Shown here piece by piece: positions 31,615-35,643 of a DNA stretch of 35,643 nt. The DNA is from Clostridia bacterium (GTDB taxonomy: Bacteria > Bacillota > Clostridia > Christensenellales > Pumilibacteraceae). Under the pieces are notes generated by a model. It ran no database searches, was not told where the DNA came from, and worked only from the letters and a program-made list of their open reading frames with translations. The position numbers were made by a program, and so were the translations under genes. Each line of letters opens with the position of its first letter. Positions within the stretch are counted from its first letter, which is position 1. Location: contig JAAWAB010000019.1 in assembly GCA_022791915.1 (NCBI GenBank), forward strand, positions 1-35,643, read 5' to 3'.

Positions 31615-31881
31615 TTATTTTCCGCGGTATTTTGATAATTTATACGTTCCGCTCCATTTGCCATTCGGGCAATATACTATATCTTCGTCGCCTGCCGTCG
31701 CAAATTCGGGAGATAATTCTTTATCAATCAGCGAACGCAATTTCGCACGACATTGTTTTTGCGTTGTGTCGGTTATTGCGATATTCAGTTCACGTAGAAT
31801 CTCTTTTACGTTATAACCGTTTTGGTTATGATATGTGTTTTCTAATTTTTCCAAAGCGTCTTTTAATTTTTCGATTCCCAT
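31615..31881 (-). CDS. Small protein of the tRNA-linked cassette, unknown
   Basis: From ATG 31881 the protein has 88 residues, with a helical first half (KLKDALEKLENTYHNQNGYNVKEILRELNIA), a KAKLRSLIDKE-like helix and a C-terminal beta-like part ending in KWSGTYKLSKYRGK. AAGGAGAAGC is a strong ribosome site. It lies 60 nt after the SHOCT-protein gene on the same strand, so both are probably one operon. I do not recognise the family. Confidence 0.65.
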   Translation of the reverse strand: MGIEKLKDALEKLENTYHNQNGYNVKEILRELNIAITDTTQKQCRAKLRSLIDKELSPEFATAGDEDIVYCPNGKWSGTYKLSKYRGK

Positions 31882-31941
31882 TAAATTGCTTCTCCTTGTC
31901 ATCCTTGTTGTTCATTTGTATGCGTTTGGGGTTATTCCCAC

Positions 31942-32688
31942 TTATAAATTAAGTATTTCACGTTTCTTTTTTTCAAATTCTTCTTGCGTAATGATACCAT
32001 TGTCGAGCAATTCTTTGTATTGTTTTAATGCGTTTGCCATATCATTCGTTGGAACCAAATTATCACTTTTATGCATAGCCATGGCTTTTTTTGTTTCGTC
32101 TTTTAACACAATGGAACAAATAAGAAACACTATAAGCAATAGCATGCCGATAATGAAACCTATATAAGCAAAAGTTTGCGCTCGCACGGCATATAAGGGA
32201 TTTCCCAAGTAAGTATTTCCTAAACGTTCCTGCGTGTTAGCAAATTTAAACGTTCCGTATTTAAAAACGCAAAAGTATTCATAGTAGCTGTTAACATATG
32301 CAATTCCAAAAATCATATAAACTGTAATAAATACTATACAAATTGCCATTTGTCCAGACAATATAAAATGAACTGTTTTTTCATTAGGCACGATTAGACA
32401 AATAACAGAAATTAGCATTGTCACTATCGCGAGCGCCAATTGTGCCCAAGAAAAAATTCCTACCGCAACGGCAGATTCTTTGTAAATAGCCGAACTGCCT
32501 TTCATGTCAAGCAGAGTAAATCCAGATTCGAAAGTGGTGACATCCAAATGCGAAACTGAAATAAGACTATCGAGAGTACTGTCGTGTACTTGAAATAAAG
32601 GCAGGAACAAAGTCAATAAAGCCATAAGCCCCATTGCAAAGGTGATACTGCATAGGACAATGCGTTTTACGGTAAATTTTGTTTTCAT
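31942..32688 (-). CDS. Membrane protein with C-terminal SHOCT domain
   Basis: The 248-residue protein has four likely membrane segments (about 11-31, 75-98, 108-130 and 171-195), an outside loop after the first (about 32-70), and a C-terminal SHOCT motif (ALKQYKELLDNGIITQEEF, then KKKREILNL). SHOCT is a short oligomerisation motif found at the end of many bacterial membrane proteins; its task here is unknown. ATG 32688 has TAGGAG upstream and a separate promoter. It is AT-rich and sits inside the direct-repeat cassette. Confidence 0.75.
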   Translation of the reverse strand: MKTKFTVKRIVLCSITFAMGLMALLTLFLPLFQVHDSTLDSLISVSHLDVTTFESGFTLLDMKGSSAIYKESAVAVGIFSWAQLALAIVTMLISVICLIVPNEKTVHFILSGQMAICIVFITVYMIFGIAYVNSYYEYFCVFKYGTFKFANTQERLGNTYLGNPLYAVRAQTFAYIGFIIGMLLLIVFLICSIVLKDETKKAMAMHKSDNLVPTNDMANALKQYKELLDNGIITQEEFEKKKREILNL

Positions 32689-32712
32689 GGTGTTATCTCC
32701 TATAAATTTGAA

Positions 32713-32741
32713 AATTTAATTACCAATTTTTGCTTTTGCAA
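32713..32741 (-). promoter_or_regulatory. Promoter for the SHOCT-protein operon
   Basis: TTGCAA (32741-32736), 17-bp spacer, TAAATT (32718-32713). It lies just past the terminator of the upstream structured RNA, so the two are separate units. Confidence 0.6.
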
Positions 32742-32744
32742 ATA

Positions 32745-32775
32745 ATAAAAAAGTGCGCTCCAATGTGGAACGCAC
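32745..32775 (-). terminator. Terminator of the orphan RNA
   Basis: Ten-bp stem (32766-32775 with 32753-32762; one G-T pair), CAT loop, then TTTTTTATTATT on the minus strand. Confidence 0.88.
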
Positions 32776-32880
32776 CCCAACTGTACACTCCACGATTGTT
32801 GCGACACAACTCCGACAACGGGATATGGGAGAGGTACTAATTGGCATAGTACTCCCATTGTCGTTATTTAGCTGTGTCGC
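32746..32880 (-). ncRNA. Orphan structured RNA, about 135 nt
   Basis: The minus strand from about 32880 can fold into one long, bulged hairpin. From the base up: GCGACACA/TGTGTCGC (32880-32873 with 32808-32801), CGACA/TGTCG, ATGGGA/TCCCAT and GTACTA/TAGTAC, closed by a 7-9 nt loop. A single-stranded stretch follows, then a strong terminator (GTGCGTTCCA / TGGAGCGCAC, 32775-32753, then TTTTTT). A promoter ends 7 nt before the hairpin, and the next gene has its own promoter. There is no open reading frame. It does not match T-box, SRP or 6S features I can see. It may be a trans-acting small RNA or an RNA partner of the cassette. Confidence 0.6.
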
Positions 32881-32886
32881 AAATAT

Positions 32887-32915
32887 AATATATCACATTT
32901 CCAAAAGAAAATCAA
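32887..32915 (-). promoter_or_regulatory. Promoter of the orphan RNA
   Basis: TTGATT (32915-32910), 17-bp spacer, TATATT (32892-32887). The projected start at about 32880 is the base of the hairpin. Between here and the second repeat (32916-33050) I see no gene, only a GC-rich stretch with a repeated GCTCGC. Confidence 0.65.
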
Positions 32916-33050
32916 TAGTTTTGTAAGTAATTTTCAGCTTTGGCATTATGGGGGGCTTGAATAAACAAGTGGCTCGCTTGCGCTCGCTGTCAAGCGTCCG
33001 ACGCAACCCGACCAGACAAACAAAACCGAAAAGCCGCCGAAAGCAACGTA

Positions 33051-33151
33051 GCGGCTAAAATACGGTGACGCGGCGTTTCCGTGAAAATTCACACCTTATA
33101 ATAAAAAAGCCTTTATCAACCGAAAGATTGTAAAAGACTTTTTTGGCGGAG
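33051..33151. repeat. Direct repeat copy 2 (101 bp), overlapping the tRNA-Ser 3' end
   Basis: Partner of 31492-31592 (99 of 101 identical). It includes the last eight bases of tRNA-Ser and the tRNA terminator, read on the minus strand. Each copy is preceded on its left by a small GC-rich hairpin of different sequence (CCGCC/GGCGG in copy 1, AGCCGC/GCGGCT in copy 2). Confidence 0.88.
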
Positions 33152-33235
33152 AAGGCGGGATTTGAACCCGCGCACCGGTATTAGCGGTCTACTCCCTTAG
33201 CAGGGGAGCCCCTTGAGCCACTTGGGTACTTCTCC
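33144..33235 (-). tRNA. tRNA-Ser (anticodon GCU)
   Basis: A class II tRNA with acceptor stem GGAGAAG/CTTCTCC, discriminator G and encoded CCA. The anticodon loop CTGCTAAG gives GCT, which reads AGC/AGU serine codons. A long variable arm precedes the GGTTCAAATCC T-arm. It has its own promoter and is followed by a terminator inside the repeat. Confidence 0.95.
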
Positions 33236-33283
33236 GCAAGGCTCTTGCGATACGAAAAGGCGTTCGCCTAACGTGCGAATTTT

Positions 33284-33313
33284 ATTATAGCAAACAATGC
33301 GGGGGAGCGTCAA
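33284..33313 (-). promoter_or_regulatory. Promoter for tRNA-Ser
   Basis: TTGACG (33313-33308), 18-bp spacer, TATAAT (33289-33284). Confidence 0.75.
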
Positions 33314-33422
33314 GTAAATTTGACTTTATTTTCAATGTATTTTCCGATTTGTATGTTCGGCAGCTAAATGCAATCGCTTTTTCGCAAATGGCATGCTCGT
33401 ATTCTTGTGTCGGCGGGGTTCA

Positions 33423-35449
33423 TTATGATTCGTTGAGCGCCCGCAATCGGTTGTAAAAGTTGACGGCTCTGTCGCCTTTGAAATAGTCGGTATAGAAAAT
33501 TTGATTGGTGCGGCTTACTTTTTCGAGTAGGGTGTGTGCCGTCTGCTCGGTTTGTTCCCGATATGTTTGGTCGACGTTCGGCGACTGATAACGGATTTTA
33601 TTGATGGAAGTAAAATACATTTTATCGGTGAGAAACACATCGTAGGCACGTGAATAGAGCACGCTTTCGTGTTCGTCGAATACGCTGTGACCGTAGAGAA
33701 AATTGCCGAATGTTTTAATTCCCAAAAGGTCGTAGATTGTGGGGAGAATATCGGCGGTGCAAGTGAATTTATCTATTTTCTGTGCGTGTTTTCCGTCGCC
33801 TATGCGTATCATAAACGGCACGCGATAGAGATCGGTATAATTACGGCTTGTGTCGTATTTTCCGTCGGTTATGCCCTTTACGTCGCTCGACAGAGAAGAG
33901 TAATAGGCGTTGTGGTCGCCGAATAACACAAGTAGGGTGTTTTCGGTAAGTCCGCGTTCGTCGAGATACCGATTGATGGCGCTGATTGCCGCGTCCAGTT
34001 CGATTGCGGCGGCAGCGTAGGTGCGGAAATTGCGGGCAGATACGTAGTTTTTATGGTTGGGTTCGGGTAAAGGCGCAAGCCCGAATTCGTCTAATTTTGC
34101 ATAGTGGGGTGCCAGATTATCGCGCGGTTCATATTGCCCGTGTTGGGTAATAGTGGTTATATAGGTGTAAAAGCGCTTGTCGGTTGGGAACATTTTATCA
34201 AAGCAGGTGTTTATCATTTCGCTATCGAGATTGCGTTCGCCTTTTGCGATGTGGTCGGGCATGCCTGCTTTATTCATATCGTCGGCGGCGGTAAACGAAT
34301 CGAATCCCAGCCCTTTGGTGAGATAGGTGTTGCGATTATAGAACGACGATGTTCCGTTGTGAAAATAGTTGGCGGTTATGTTATCGGCACCGTAGAGTTC
34401 TTTAAGTGTGCGCGCGAGAGAAGTGACCACCGTATTTTTTGGATAGTCGTAGTTGATGATTTTGTCGGTAGGGTAGGCACCCATAATAGACAGATTTTCG
34501 GAGATGTCGGTTTTTTCGCGTGAGCGGAATCCCGTCATTGTCACGCTCGAATCGTAGAGCGCGTATAAGTTGGGATATACTTTGCGCAAGATTTCTTGAT
34601 CGGCGGAATGCCCCAATACAAATTCCTCACCGTTCGGAAATGCATTCATGAAAGAAAACCATTCGAAACTTTCTGCGAGTACGGTGATTACGTTGTAATC
34701 TTTTGCCGCGCCGAACAGTGCGGTGCCGTCATAGATTGCGTTGTCGGAATAGAGAAAGTTTTCCAGCGTTTCGGGGTCGTCTACTTTGACTTTACTGAAA
34801 AAGGCACCTTTATATAATTCGGCAAAAAAATTTCCGAGCGGACCTTTGTCGGCATAGGACGAAGTGTCGTTGCGATAGAGTTTGTTTGCCGTAACGTCGG
34901 CGGGGTCGTACTTATACCAAGAAAAGTACACGAACACGCCGTGCAAAACAAGGGTGAGTGCCATGGCAACGGCGGTGGCGGCAACGCGCAGTTTGGTGTT
35001 TCCGGTTCGGGGGGGGTGCGCTTTTTGGGTTGGTGACGCACATAGTAGCGCCCGAATACAAGGTAAGCGCCGATAAGCGACCCCGCTACGAGCACAAACC
35101 AGAAGTTGATGGGCAGGCTTTCGATGATTGCCATGGCGTCGCTTCGCAGATTGAGCATGGAAAAGTCGAAAACGGTGTCTGTCATTTCATATATGACAAT
35201 AAAAACGAGATCGGCGAAGAAGTTGAACAGCAACAAACAGAATGAGAACCAGAATCGTCCGTTCTGATTGCCGATTGCATACATTACGCCGCTGAATACG
35301 AGCAGTAACGACAGCCATATCCATGGTTTGCGGATAAAAAATGCCCCGCCCGTTACGGTTACGGCGGTTAATTCTATGAGTACCGAAACAATCCAAAATG
35401 CCGGTAGCAGACAATTATCGGTTAAAATTTTCCAAAGCCGTGTTTTCAT
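33423..35449 (-). pseudogene. LtaS-like phosphoglycerol transferase, frameshifted in a C8 tract
   Basis: Two frames form one protein. The N-terminal part (ATG 35449 to about 35017) has four to five membrane helices; the rest (to 33423) has a further helix and an extracellular sulfatase-fold domain. Visible catalytic features are the metal Glu in VITVLAESFEW, the likely Thr nucleophile in REKTDISENLS and the FGDHNAY motif, as in lipoteichoic-acid synthases. The frames split at a run of eight C (35009-35016, G on the plus strand). Nine would join them to an intact 675-residue protein, so the lesion is one base. It may be phase-variable, or a sequencing error. No ribosome site precedes the ATG, and the promoter projects to 2 nt before it. 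Confidence 0.82.
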
Positions 35450-35457
35450 TGTTCTTT

Positions 35458-35486
35458 ATTATACATCAATCTTGTGGCAATTGCAA
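35458..35486 (-). promoter_or_regulatory. Promoter for the LtaS-like gene
   Basis: TTGCAA (35486-35481), 17-bp spacer, TATAAT (35463-35458). The projected start is about 35451, nearly on the start codon. It is divergent from the 5S promoter. Confidence 0.7.
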
Positions 35487-35526
35487 ATTATTTCCGCAAA
35501 TTTTTTGAAACAGAGCAAAAAAACGG

Positions 35527-35555
35527 TTGACATCTTTTGGGCTATGTGGTAGAAT
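35527..35555 (+). promoter_or_regulatory. Strong promoter for the 5S rRNA gene
   Basis: TTGACA (35527-35532), 17-bp spacer, TAGAAT (35550-35555). A CTGTGTG / CACGCAG hairpin at about 35562-35582 in the leader may serve in processing. Confidence 0.8.
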
Positions 35556-35587
35556 ACCTATGCTGTGTGGGAAAACACGCAGTACCA

Positions 35588-35643
35588 TTGCGGTGACGAT
35601 ATCGTGAGGGACCCACCCGTTCCCATACCGAACACGGAAGTTA
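35588..35643 (+). rRNA. rrf: 5S ribosomal RNA, 5' part only
   Basis: The first about 56 bases of 5S rRNA are visible before the window ends. The run CCCGTTCCCATACCGAACAC and the following GGAAGTTA are the conserved loop A/helix II-III region, and the GGTGACGATA start fits Firmicutes 5S. The exact 5' base is uncertain by a few nucleotides. No 16S or 23S lies upstream. Confidence 0.9.

Noticed and set aside
32746..32900. T-box or amino-acid riboswitch for the SHOCT operon
   Set aside because: No T-box consensus is present, the genes are not biosynthetic, and the operon has its own promoter after the terminator.
32940..33050. CRISPR-like or tandem repeat near the GCTCGC stretch
   Set aside because: Only two short copies of a six-base word and no regular spacing. 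No CRISPR array is present anywhere in the window.

Overview
The window looks like a chromosomal segment of a spore-forming Clostridia member (Bacillota), probably an uncultivated gut lineage. The evidence is a GPR germination protease, a CdaA diadenylate cyclase, the holA / rpsT / gpr gene trio, an Lsa-type ABC-F gene, an EFR1-type flavodoxin-ferredoxin and sigma-A promoters of the Gram-positive type (TTGNNN, 17-bp spacer, TATAAT). Base composition is about even over most of the window. It drops visibly in two AT-rich accessory stretches, about 27.9-29.8 kb and 31.6-33.0 kb.

Layout: a partial Cys-rich gene; holA; a membrane protein plus a lipoprotein with a degenerate M28 peptidase fold; a Lys/Ala-rich membrane protein; an operon of cdaA, a 49-residue CdaR-like stub, a DUF1015 gene, aspartate kinase and an AlkD-like gene; a tyrosine recombinase followed by a broken beta-helix surface-protein gene; a twin-J-domain protein with Sel1 repeats; and a phosphorelay operon (hybrid kinase with two receivers, a REC/HD-GYP/GGDEF regulator, HPt, small coiled coil). 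Then come rpsT with a very long tail, gpr, murI, ku, an XRE repressor, and the radical-SAM / partner pair TIGR03916 and TIGR03915. This stretch looks like a spore and DNA-repair neighbourhood.

The last third is more accessory. It holds an EFR1 flavoprotein, an Lsa-like ABC-F gene with a transcription attenuator and a tiny leader peptide, an internally deleted GNAT gene, and a type II restriction-modification cassette (methylase, endonuclease, controller) ending exactly at the GNAT start codon. After these come a ferritin-like gene, a DUF2087 gene, small membrane proteins, a 1.5-kb cassette between 101-bp direct repeats next to tRNA-Ser(GCU), an LtaS-like gene frameshifted in a C8 tract, and the start of a 5S rRNA gene with its own promoter.

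Most notable: an orphan structured RNA of about 135 nt inside the tRNA-linked cassette; the C8-tract frameshift in the LtaS-like gene; the ABC-F attenuator; the CdaR stub; and several genes whose projected transcription start falls on or within 3 nt of the start codon. No CRISPR array or complete insertion sequence was seen. All functions come from reading the sequence by eye; no database search was run.
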